Source: Neobacillus cucumis (lineage in GTDB: Bacteria > Bacillota > Bacilli > Bacillales_B > DSM-18226). Taken from it: 64,000 nucleotides of DNA. The DNA is taken from NCBI RefSeq assembly GCF_016107705.1, contig NZ_JAEHGC010000009.1:158959-222958 (forward strand), in the 5' to 3' direction. The translations under genes were made by a program, and so were the position numbers. Position 1 is the stretch's first letter; the number at the start of each line of letters is the position of its first letter. Below, piece by piece: positions 8,603-16,691 of the stretch. A model generated the notes under the pieces. The model was not told where the DNA came from. It worked only from the letters and a program-made list of their open reading frames with translations, and did no database searches.

Positions 8603-10192
8603 GTGAACCTAGAAACATTTCTTCATCATCTTCACTTTGATACGGAAAAACTGGCTCCGCCTGATTGGGAAGTAGATTGGCAAGACGCACCACTTCCCTA
8701 TAAATTATACCGCGGCTTGCCTGAGATTCCACTATCAGGAGATGTTCCGTTAACTCTCAAGGAACGAGATGCTCAGGCCAATCCCGGACTAGAGGAGCTC
8801 GGGTCTTTCTTATGGTATATATACGGCCTTACTCAATATGCTCAATTCGCTCAATCCTCCTTCATAGAAGGGACTGAGGAAAAAGCTGCTGTAAGCTATG
8901 CCCAGTTATTCCGCAGATATGTTCCCTCGGGAGGAGCATTGTACCCGAATGAATTATATGTGTATGTAAAGCTGGAGGGGGCACCACAGGGAATTTACCA
9001 TTACGATGTGGCACATCACCGCCTCCTATTGCTGCGAGAAGGAAATTACGATTCCTACTTATCTAGAAGTCTTGGACATTGTGACGTTTCTGACTGTTTC
9101 TGTACTGTTTTTGTCTCGACGGTTTTTTGGAAAAACTTCTACAAATATAATAATTTTTCCTATAGACTCCAAGGATTAGATGCCGGTGTGGTAATTGGGC
9201 AATCGTTAGAAGTGGCCAATCGGATGGGATTCTCTTCACGGGTATGCTACCAATTTCTTGATCGGTCTATCAATCATTTACTTGGACTATCCGAACAGGA
9301 CGAAAGTGTATATGCAGTGCTCCCATTATCTATTTATCCATCTATCTATTGTGTTGATCACGATAAAGAAGAAGCAAATGTTTCTGCCGTTGATTTATCC
9401 CAGGAAGTGCCATTTCTGAAGCATGAAACCTATAACCGTTCAAAGAGAATCATTGATTACCCGGTGCTGAAAGAGATGAATGAAGCATCGATGCTTGAAA
9501 CGACACAGTCATTTGTGAAGATCCTAAATGAGAATCGTGGCAGCATTCCCTTAGGTGCGGAGTTAATCATGCTGCCATTTACCGAATCCCCTTCATACGA
9601 TCTTGCATCCGTTTGCAGGGAGAGGCGTTCTCCCGATATTGATTTTATAATAGGGAAAGTTAGTCAAACACAACTATCCACTTTGTTAAAAGAGACTTTT
9701 CCATTATCTTATCAGAATGACCTAGATGACACCCATGTGGGGCTTGCGACTCGTTTTTCTTTGTACGGCAGTTTTTATAATGTAGAAGGAGTTCCAAATG
9801 GTACTTACTCCTATGACAACAACACTCATGGACTTTGCAGAATCACGCAGGGAGATTTTCGGGAGTATGTACAAAATGGATTAACAATGCCCAATTTAAA
9901 TCTGTTTCAAGTGCCGCTCTGCCTGCATGTCGTCGGAGACAAAAATCACCTCAAGGAGAAAATGGGGTTTAGAGGATATCGGATTCAACAGATGGAAGCA
10001 GGCATTCTCTTGCAACGCCTGCTCTTGGTTTCGTGTGCTTTAGGAATGGGGGGCCATCCTCTACTAGGATTTGATGTGAACCAATGTGATGAACTTTACA
10101 GAATCCATTCGAAAGGAAAAACCAGCTTAATCCAAATCCCTGTGGGTCCTTACCGTCCCCGTGCCTGGTTAAAAGGGAGTTTGCTTAGCTAG
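8603..10192 (+). CDS. SagB-type azoline dehydrogenase with two tandem nitroreductase-like domains
   Basis: A 529-residue protein. The first half (~85-255) is a canonical SagB/ThcOx FMN-dependent dehydrogenase: RRYVPSGGALYPNELYVYVK, then GIYHYD, then LQGLDAGVVIGQSLEVANRMGF. The second half (~315-525) repeats the same plan with VPNGTYSYD, YRIQQMEAGILLQRLLLVS and LGMGGHPLLGFD. Such enzymes oxidise azolines to aromatic azoles using FMN. In the second copy the Arg/Ser-rich FMN-phosphate motif is replaced by VCRERRSPDIDF, so it may be a structural partner or an altered site. It starts at GTG 8603 behind AGGAGG and is the last gene of the operon. No exporter, peptidase or immunity gene is visible in the operon. 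Confidence 0.88.
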   Translation: MNLETFLHHLHFDTEKLAPPDWEVDWQDAPLPYKLYRGLPEIPLSGDVPLTLKERDAQANPGLEELGSFLWYIYGLTQYAQFAQSSFIEGTEEKAAVSYAQLFRRYVPSGGALYPNELYVYVKLEGAPQGIYHYDVAHHRLLLLREGNYDSYLSRSLGHCDVSDCFCTVFVSTVFWKNFYKYNNFSYRLQGLDAGVVIGQSLEVANRMGFSSRVCYQFLDRSINHLLGLSEQDESVYAVLPLSIYPSIYCVDHDKEEANVSAVDLSQEVPFLKHETYNRSKRIIDYPVLKEMNEASMLETTQSFVKILNENRGSIPLGAELIMLPFTESPSYDLASVCRERRSPDIDFIIGKVSQTQLSTLLKETFPLSYQNDLDDTHVGLATRFSLYGSFYNVEGVPNGTYSYDNNTHGLCRITQGDFREYVQNGLTMPNLNLFQVPLCLHVVGDKNHLKEKMGFRGYRIQQMEAGILLQRLLLVSCALGMGGHPLLGFDVNQCDELYRIHSKGKTSLIQIPVGPYRPRAWLKGSLLS

Positions 10193-10225
10193 GTGCGACA
10201 TGGGTAGCGTAAAAAATAACATAAG

Positions 10226-10253
10226 TTAGGGGCCTTTATAGGCTCTTTTTGTT
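10226..10253 (+). terminator. Terminator after the TOMM operon
   Basis: GGGGCCT and AGGCTCT around TTAT make a short stem with one G-U pair, followed by TTTTTG. Confidence 0.6.
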
Positions 10254-10480
10254 GGAGATATTTAATATCCGTGCTGTGCAGATACGAGAATATGAAGAAG
10301 GAACAAAAGGTTGGTATAAACCCCAAAATCATGACATACATTCTAGAAAAATGTAAAATTGGAAGTTGTTTACTACAAGCTTATTAGTTTAGAATAATGA
10401 TAGGCAATGAGAAGTAAAAAAACTCACCGTTTATTGCTTATGATTATTTGCAAATTATGAGAGAAAAGGAGTACAGAAAA

Positions 10481-11152
10481 TTGAATTTAAGCATCTCAGA
10501 AATCAAAAGACAGGCAAAATTATCTTTAAAAGGGAAATGGGGATTAGGTGTTTTATTAACGTTCATTCTATTCCTTCTCAACTTTTTATTACCTACATTA
10601 ATTGAAATGATGATGAGCGGCGGACCTGCTGAATGGATTAAGCGAGAGGATACATCGCCAGGAGGAAGTTTTGTAAGTACCCTCATATCGATTGCGCTCA
10701 TTCCTTTTACGGTTGGTGTATATTGGTTTTATTTGTCAGTAGTAAGACAAAACAATCCGGAAATTTCTTATGCTTTTTCGATCTATAAGGATGGAAAAAC
10801 ATCCTTTAAAATGATTGGCGTATCTATTTTACAAGGGCTATTTGTTTTTTTGTGGTCCTTATTACTGTTTATTCCCGGTATCATTAAAAGTATTGCTTAC
10901 TCTCAAACCTATTACCTATTGCGGGACCACCCAGAATATTCCGTGCTTGAGGCAATAACAGAGAGCAGAAGAAGAATGAACGGGTATAAGTGGAAATATT
11001 TCTTGTTGGGGCTAAGTTTTATTGGCTGGGGTATTCTTTGTTTGTTCACATTGGGAATTGGGTTCTTGTGGTTGGTTCCTTATGTCTCGACAGCAATGGC
11101 TGCGTTTTATAATGAAATAATTGATATTCAGGACAAAGAATTAGAATATTAA
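10481..11152 (+). CDS. DUF975 integral membrane protein
   Basis: A 223-residue membrane protein with about five segments. The DUF975 opening (LSISEIKRQAKLSLKGKWG) precedes the first helix, and SRRRMNGYKWKYFLLGLSF lies before the last membrane pair, as usual in this family. Function is unknown in all members. The TTG at 10481 is preferred because AAAAGGAG lies 9 nt upstream and family members start about here; upstream in-frame starts (10448, 10457) have no ribosome site. It is 290 bp downstream of the TOMM operon behind that operon's terminator. A role in self-protection against the microcin is conceivable only from position. Confidence 0.75.
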   Translation: MNLSISEIKRQAKLSLKGKWGLGVLLTFILFLLNFLLPTLIEMMMSGGPAEWIKREDTSPGGSFVSTLISIALIPFTVGVYWFYLSVVRQNNPEISYAFSIYKDGKTSFKMIGVSILQGLFVFLWSLLLFIPGIIKSIAYSQTYYLLRDHPEYSVLEAITESRRRMNGYKWKYFLLGLSFIGWGILCLFTLGIGFLWLVPYVSTAMAAFYNEIIDIQDKELEY

Positions 11153-11173
11153 GCATCCATCATACCCTAACAT

Positions 11174-11206
11174 CTAAGAGTGGCTGAAAAGTCATTCTTT
11201 TTTTCA
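11174..11206 (+). terminator. Terminator after the DUF975 gene
   Basis: AGAGTGGCT and AGTCATTCT pair through two G-U pairs around GAAA, followed by TTTTTTT. Confidence 0.6.
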
Positions 11207-11318
11207 TATAAAAATATCGATGGAATCAGGAAGTTTGAGGTTTTCTATTTTAGAATTCCTTTCATTCTCTAAGATTGTTAGAATAGAAAAAAGACCTTAA
11301 TTGGAAAGGGAATAAACC

Positions 11319-11543
11319 ATGTCATTAGAGATTGTTCGCCATGATATAACGAAGATGAAGGTTGACGCGATTGTGAATGCTGCCAATACAGCGCTGAAAA
11401 TGGGCGGAGGTGTATGTGGCGCTTTATTTCGTGCGGCAGGTGAGAGGGAGTTACAAGAGGCTTGTAACAAAATCGGGGAGTGCAAGGTAGGAGAAGCCGT
11501 AATTACAGATTTTCCGAACGAGAAAGCCCATGCAGGGCGTTAG
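11319..11543 (+). pseudogene. Macro-domain gene, 5' remnant
   Basis: About 65 residues of a genuine macro (ADP-ribose-binding) domain are present: [41 protein letters not shown] and GEAVITD. These include the NAAN ribose-binding motif and the GGGVCGA loop. At the point where relatives continue with the conserved GF.LPAKYVIHTVGP stretch, the sequence runs into the left end of the tnpB element and stops at TAG 11541-11543. The catalytic-loop half and any C-terminal region are gone. The gene starts at ATG 11319 behind GGAAAGGG. Macro-domain proteins remove or bind ADP-ribose. In many Firmicutes this gene sits beside a VWA-domain gene, whose 3' part is found on the other side of the element. Confidence 0.85.
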
Positions 11544-11778
11544 CCCGTCTTTAGACATGGGATGATAGGGAGGTCAAATGCGGAGTACTACTTTAACCGA
11601 AAGGTTTGTGGTACTTCAAGCATTTGAAAGTATCACTGTCTTTTTATTGAAAAAGGGGAACATGTGTGCTACAATAGACTTATAAGTTGTTTTAAAAATT
11701 AAAGATATGGTGTTCTAGTAGGCATTAAGCAATACGTTGAAAATCAGAAAAAGCGGAACTAGAAAGGAGCTGAAACCT

Positions 11779-13263
11779 ATGGCAAGAAAATGTACACCAA
11801 CCTATACAATCGAATTTTCGTTAAACATCCTAGCCTGGCAAAAACATAGAATAGAGAAGAAATTCAAGATTGTCCGCACAGTCTACAATTCTTGTCTAGG
11901 CGAAGCTCTCAAACGTCATAAATCTGTGAAATCTACTAAGGAATATCATACGTTGCTGAAAGAGCCGAAGTCCAAAGAACGCAATCATCGACTTTCCGAG
12001 ATCCGTTTAGCTAACGGCTTTTCTGAATATGGTCTCCACGATTTTGTGAAACTAGTTCAACATAAATTTAAGGGAAATATCGGAAGCTTAGAAGCACAAA
12101 AACTGGCGACAAGAGCGTTCCAAACAGTATAGAAACTACATTTTGGCAAGGCTCGAAAAGTACACTTCAAAAAGTTTGATGATGATATTTCTGTTGAAAA
12201 CAAATCAAACCAAACTGGATTGCGATACGAAGACGGCAATATTATTTGGGGAGATAGGCCAACAAAGAAACATCCAAACCCTAAAAATTGGTTGTGTTTG
12301 CCAATTGCACCGAAAGCCAATGATGAATACGCACACCTAGCCTTAATGGATAAGACAAAGTATGTGCGTATGTTGAAACGTGAACTACGTGGAAAAGCTC
12401 GCTATTTTGTGCAACTTATTCAAGAAGGTTATCCACCAAAAAAACGGAATAGAAAAGTCGCGAATGATGAAACCAAACGTGTAGGAATCGATATTGGTTC
12501 ATCTACAATTGCTGTTTGTAGTGAAAATACCGTTGAACTTCGTGAGCTTGCGCCAGAATGCAATGCTGATTTTCCTAAATTAAGACGTATTCAGCGTGCC
12601 ATGGATCGGTCTAAACGGTCAACGAATACCCACAACTTCAATAAAGATGGCACTTTTAAGAAAGGTCGCTTGGAATGGAACTACTCCAATACATACAAAA
12701 AGCTTCGAAAGATAAGGAAGGAATTGTATCGGAAAATAGCTGTCCATCGGAAAATATCACATGAAAAGTTAGCGAACGATATTCTTGCACTAGGTTCTGA
12801 TATACGAGTAGAAACCATGAGGTTTCAGTCGCTTCAAAAGCGGACAAAGAAAACAACTCGCAATAGGAAGAATGGCAAGATTAACTCCAAGAAACGGTTT
12901 GGCAAATCAATTGCAAACCATGCCCCTGCAATGCTTCTAACAATTATCGACCGTAAACTTAGTTATCAAGGACAATCACTTAAGAAAATTGATACCTACG
13001 CTACAAAAGCAAGCCAATTCAACCATAAAACTGGAAAATACACCAAGAAACAGATCACGGAACGTTGGAATGATTTTGAAAAACTTCTTATCCAACGTGA
13101 TTTATATAGTGCTTTTTTGATTGGAAATACGAATGAAACTCTTAACTCCGTTGATGTTGATTTATGTAATGCAAAATGGTATAACTTCGTTCAATTGCAT
13201 AATCGTGAGATTGCACGATTAAAACAATCACCAAGCAAAACATTGCGTTGGTTTGTCGCATAA
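11779..13263 (+). pseudogene. tnpB: tnpB (RNA-guided nuclease) with in-frame TAG
   Basis: One frame from ATG 11779 (behind AAAGGAG) to TAA 13263 is broken only by TAG 12130-12132, where the surrounding AFQTV-stop-KLHFGKARKVHFKKF suggests an original Gln (CAG to TAG). The RuvC-like catalytic residues are visible: Asp in VGIDIGSSTIAV, Glu in SDIRVETMRF and Asp in IQRDLYSAFLI. The CxxC zinc-ribbon pairs of typical TnpB are absent between the second and third motifs; that region reads YATKASQFNHKTGKYTKK. TnpB is a transposon-encoded endonuclease guided by RNA from the element's right end and helps element retention. With the stop it should make only a 117-residue fragment unless read through. Confidence 0.85.
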
Positions 13264-13515
13264 ACACAAACCTGATTGGTCGTGATAACGCCCATGAGAA
13301 GTCGGAACGAAAAACACACAAGGAGTCCGAAGGGGCTTGCTTGGCGAAGTGTCTTGCTATACGCAATACGTCCGTTAATGTTCTAGGAGAACGTACACCA
13401 GTACTTCGATAGAAACTCTTTCCGCAAGGAAAGATAAGGGTATCGTTGAGAAGTGTACTAGGCAGTTAGCCACTATATCTTAGAACCCCACTGCTTTAGC
13501 TGTGGGAGTTGTCAG
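13264..13515 (+). ncRNA. Candidate omega (right-end) RNA of the tnpB element
   Basis: The 250 bp between the tnpB stop and the right end have no gene but several pairing blocks, for example CTTTCCGCAAGGAAAG near 13420 and the terminal CCCCAC/GTGGGA stem. In TnpB systems this region is the guide scaffold, and the guide itself is the host sequence just past the right end, here inside the VWA gene remnant. This is an assignment by position and structure only. Confidence 0.5.
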
Positions 13516-14029
13516 GACTGTATTATTTGATCATGATATTGAACTATTACATGACAGAATTCATGTGAAAGGCATTTCTCCGATTACGGATAAAGATTAC
13601 AAAGTGGGGGGTACGACCGCACTATTAGATGCCATCGGTTTTACGATTCAAAAAATCGTCAAGGTACAGAGGAAAACAATGGAAGAGGAACGGGCTGAAA
13701 AGGTACTGTTTGTGATTACCACAGATGGCATGGAAAATGCCAGCAGGGAATTCTCTAGGGAGAAAATCAAAAAAATGGTGAAGCATCAAAAAGAGAAATA
13801 TGGCTGGGAATTCCTCTTCCTCGGAGCCAATATTGATGCCATCTCGACTGCTGCTCAATTTGGAATTCATGAAGACTTTGCAGTTGATTATCATGCTGAT
13901 GAGATTGGAACGGAAGTAAATTTTGAAGCAGTGAATGAAGCTGTGAGCAACCTTCGAAGTGGCAAAAAGCTTGATCGAAGCTGGAAAAAAGGAATTGAAA
14001 GGGACTTTTACGGGCGTACAAAAAGATAA
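13502..14029 (+). pseudogene. VWA-domain gene, 3' remnant
   Basis: From about 13508 the frame enters the middle of a von Willebrand A domain protein: RTVLFDHDIELLHDRI, then KVGGTTALLDAIG (the MIDAS threonine loop) and VLFVITTDGMENASREF (the MIDAS TDG loop), then GWEFLFLGANIDA and a C-terminal tail. The N-terminal DxSGS MIDAS strand, about 55-60 residues, is missing, replaced by the right end of the tnpB element. Nothing provides a proper start; the possible GTG at 13502 lies in the element. VWA proteins of this group are soluble, about 230 residues long, and often adjacent to a macro-domain gene, which agrees with the truncated macro gene at 11319. Confidence 0.82.
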
Positions 14030-14213
14030 TTGGAAAGGAAGACCCTTTTGACTTTTTCTAAATATCATTTGTAAATATCCTAACGAGGTCCTATTTCTAA
14101 TACAATAAATCGACCTGTCCAAAATAGTTCGGCATGTCTAAACTATTGCCCTCCACAAACTTGTACTACACAGCATAGGTTATGTTGTGTAATAAATTTA
14201 AGGAGGGTTTAGA

Positions 14214-15560
14214 TTGTTTGATTTTAGTTCTATAGAACTTAGTCACTTTTTGTTGGCCACAGCCATCCTGTTAGCAATGGCCCATTTACTTGGTTTTATT
14301 GCTGAGCGATTAATGATTCCCCGCGTGATAGGTGAAGTGGCGGCGGGAATTATCTTGGGTCCTACATTACTTGGCTACTTTTATCCCCATGCTTTTTCTT
14401 GGCTGTTTGCCGGGTTTCCACAGGAAGATCGCATGTTTGGGCTTATGTACCAAATTGGTCTGACACTACTTATGTTCTGTTCGGGGTTAAAATTCCACAC
14501 TAAATTTAAAAAAGGTGATGGGAAAATTACATCTGTTATTATTCTTGCATCGACCATTCTACCATTTGCACTTGGTTGGTTAGCATCTTATTTAATTGAT
14601 TTTGGTCAGTTTTTAGGTCCAGCCAATAGTGTGTTTGCCATCAAGATTGTCGTGGCCATTTCGATTGCTGTAACATCCATACCTGTTATCTCCAAAATTT
14701 TCAATGACCTGGGTATCATGCACTCAAGATTTGCGAAGCTTGTGATCGCCATTGCGGGTGTTCATGATACATTGCTTTGGGTGGCGCTAGGAATAGCTAC
14801 CGCGGTTGCGGGCCATGGGGGACCTGTTACGGCTGGAGCTGTTTTAAAAAGTGTAGGGATAACTGTAGGGTTTATTCTTGTTACTATATTTGTTCTCCGC
14901 TTTTTGTTTAAAAACTTAACGATTCGAAACGGGAATTTTTTATTTAGAGCCTCTCATGTAGGATATTTTTTATTTATCATGTTTGTTGTCTCTTCTGTTG
15001 CAGGGTATTTGAATATCGATACGATTTTCGGTGCTCTTTTAGCTGGAATCGGCGCAAAGATGGCTTTACCACCCACATTGTTCAAACGATTAGAGCAGTC
15101 AGTTCTTCACATTTCATTTTCATGGTTTATCCCCGTTTACTTTGCTGTGGTAGGACTTAAATTAGATTTAGCGAAGCATTTTGATCCAGTATTCTTTATT
15201 CAATATTTGTTATTTGCAACGCTTGCACAATCTATTATTGTTTACCTTGCCTGTAAGCTGATTCGTCAGGACCGAATTACAAGTATGAACTTTGCAATGG
15301 CCATGAATGCACGCGGAGGTCCAGGAATTGTTCTTTCGACTGTTGCCTTTTCAGCAGGGATTATCAACCAAGATTTCTTTGCCATTCTCGTAATGCTAGC
15401 GCTCATCACCTCATGGCTTGCAGGATCTTGGCTACGCTTCGTCCTAAATAAAGGGTGGAGGTTAATGCCAGGGGATGAGGATATCGTTCCTGAAAAAATT
15501 AATAACGATAGTGACATTATTCATCTGCAACAACAAATTAAACGCGAAAAATTGGAGTAA
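14214..15560 (+). CDS. CPA2-family cation:proton antiporter
   Basis: A 448-residue membrane protein with about twelve segments. Features of monovalent cation:proton antiporter-2 (KefB/GerN/NapA-like) proteins are PRVIGEVAAGIILGPTLLG in helix 2, the LLMFCSGLKF stretch, VTSIPVISKIFNDLGI with the unwound helix, and MNARGGPGIVLSTVAFSAG in a late helix. No TrkA-N regulatory domain is present. It would exchange Na+ or K+ for H+; GerN-type members act in spore germination, but that role cannot be assigned here. It starts at TTG 14214 behind AAGGAGGG. Transcribed alone, it ends at a long terminator. Confidence 0.85.
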   Translation: MFDFSSIELSHFLLATAILLAMAHLLGFIAERLMIPRVIGEVAAGIILGPTLLGYFYPHAFSWLFAGFPQEDRMFGLMYQIGLTLLMFCSGLKFHTKFKKGDGKITSVIILASTILPFALGWLASYLIDFGQFLGPANSVFAIKIVVAISIAVTSIPVISKIFNDLGIMHSRFAKLVIAIAGVHDTLLWVALGIATAVAGHGGPVTAGAVLKSVGITVGFILVTIFVLRFLFKNLTIRNGNFLFRASHVGYFLFIMFVVSSVAGYLNIDTIFGALLAGIGAKMALPPTLFKRLEQSVLHISFSWFIPVYFAVVGLKLDLAKHFDPVFFIQYLLFATLAQSIIVYLACKLIRQDRITSMNFAMAMNARGGPGIVLSTVAFSAGIINQDFFAILVMLALITSWLAGSWLRFVLNKGWRLMPGDEDIVPEKINNDSDIIHLQQQIKREKLE

Positions 15561-15581
15561 TCATGGTCTGTAAAAAAATAC

Positions 15582-15630
15582 AAAAGAAGATAGAAAAATC
15601 TATGAGGGAGGGGTTCTATCTTCTTTTCTA
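15582..15630 (+). terminator. Terminator after the antiporter gene
   Basis: AAAAGAAGATAGAA (15582-15595) and TTCTATCTTCTTTT (15614-15627) pair perfectly around an 18-nt loop. The arm is T-rich and the element may work in both directions. Confidence 0.75.
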
Positions 15631-15701
15631 TAACCGATTTTGGTTTCTTATTTTTCGATGTTAGAATGATAGGTATAGAAAATAGAAATGGTGACTACAT
15701 A

Positions 15702-16439
15702 ATGAATGAAGGTAAGAAATTACAAGAGAAAGATTTATATAAACCCATTCAAAGATATTTTTCCCGAGAAGGTTATGATGTCTACGGTGAAGTTAAAGAC
15801 TGTGATATGGTTGCCGTAAAAGGGGAAGAGCTTGCGATTATTGAATTAAAACTCTCGTTAAGTGTTGATTTACTCATCCAGGCAGCAAAACGCCAGCGCA
15901 TAACGGATCAGGTTTATGTAGCAATCCCCAAACCCAAATATCGATTAAACTCAAGGCGTTGGGCAGATAAATGTCATTTTATCCGCAGACTGGAGTTGGG
16001 TCTGATTGTGGTCTCTCCTTCAGGAAAAGGCTTAAAAGCAGACCTGATTTTTCACCCATCACCCTTTCATTCAAAAAAGAGCCGGGGTAAGAGCAAAGGG
16101 AAGTGGGCGGCAATTTTGAAAGAAATAGGCGGCCGAAGTGCTGACTTTAATATCGGCGGAAGTAATCGGACCAAAATTATGACCGCCTATAAAGAAAATT
16201 GTATTCAAATTGCCTGTTACCTGCGTGAGTCCGGTCCCTTATCTCCAAAGGCACTCCTTCAAATGGGGTCTGGAGATAAAACATCCTCCATTTTAACAAA
16301 AAACTATTATGGCTGGTTTGATCGTATAAAAAGGGGCACCTATTGCCTTAGTGATCAGGGAGCAAAGGAAATATTGGAGTACCCTGAATTACTAGATTAC
16401 TATTTAAAAAACATGATGAAGGACGTTGAGAGTACCTGA
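15702..16439 (+). CDS. DUF2161 protein with PD-(D/E)xK nuclease-like fold
   Basis: A 245-residue soluble protein. Its first ~110 residues show a restriction-endonuclease-like core: GEVKDCDMVAVKGEELAIIE followed by LKLSLS gives the D...ExK pattern, and ADKCHFIRRLELGLIVVSPS follows. The rest looks like a winged-helix module ending in WFDRIKRGTYCLSDQGAKE. The family is annotated as DUF2161, sometimes as a phosphodiesterase; no substrate is established. ATG 15702 was chosen over 15666 because GGTGA lies 7 nt upstream and family members begin near here. It is a single gene between two strong terminators. Confidence 0.75.
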   Translation: MNEGKKLQEKDLYKPIQRYFSREGYDVYGEVKDCDMVAVKGEELAIIELKLSLSVDLLIQAAKRQRITDQVYVAIPKPKYRLNSRRWADKCHFIRRLELGLIVVSPSGKGLKADLIFHPSPFHSKKSRGKSKGKWAAILKEIGGRSADFNIGGSNRTKIMTAYKENCIQIACYLRESGPLSPKALLQMGSGDKTSSILTKNYYGWFDRIKRGTYCLSDQGAKEILEYPELLDYYLKNMMKDVEST

Positions 16440-16472
16440 ATTAACAACCGCAGATACCCATTATACGAACGG

Positions 16473-16508
16473 AAAAAGTCTTGGCTTTAAACTAGCCAAG
16501 ACTTTTTT
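16473..16508 (+). terminator. Terminator after the DUF2161 gene
   Basis: AAAAAGTCTTGGCT (16473-16486) and AGCCAAGACTTTTTT (16494-16508) make a long perfect stem ending in a T-run. Confidence 0.88.
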
Positions 16509-16691
16509 CAATAGTATGACTTTCCATGTTGTGTCATTATTATTTCTTATAAAGTCGATAATATTCCATCATCCAAAGATTATTTGGAAAAATTTGTATT
16601 AATGAAGAACTTCTCAAATAAATCTATTAATTTCCAATGAAAGTATAATATCTCTTTTTAATGAAAAACCTATCTTACGGAGGTGTATTTG

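Larger units (their letters stand above)
11518..13515 (+). mobile_element. IS200/IS605-family (IS1341-type) tnpB element, no tnpA
   Basis: The left end carries the subterminal palindrome CCCATG (11527-11532) and CATGGG (11556-11561) with an inner GGGC/GCCC hairpin. The right end carries CCCCAC (13486-13491) and GTGGGA (13502-13507) with the sequence TGCTTTAGCT between them, a typical IS1341-type right end. There is no tnpA, so mobility would depend on a transposase elsewhere. No target duplication is expected for this family. Boundaries are good to about 10 bp. The flanking genes are both truncated, so the insertion was joined by, or followed by, loss of host DNA. Confidence 0.8.

Noticed and set aside
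1440..13263. Amber (TAG) recoding in this organism
   Set aside because: Only two in-frame TAG interruptions, both in dispensable genes, while several intact genes (for example the 49- and 37-residue genes) end in TAG.
11319..14029. An intact macro-VWA fusion gene split by an intron-like element
   Set aside because: The missing parts of both domains are not present in the element, so removal of the element would not restore either protein.
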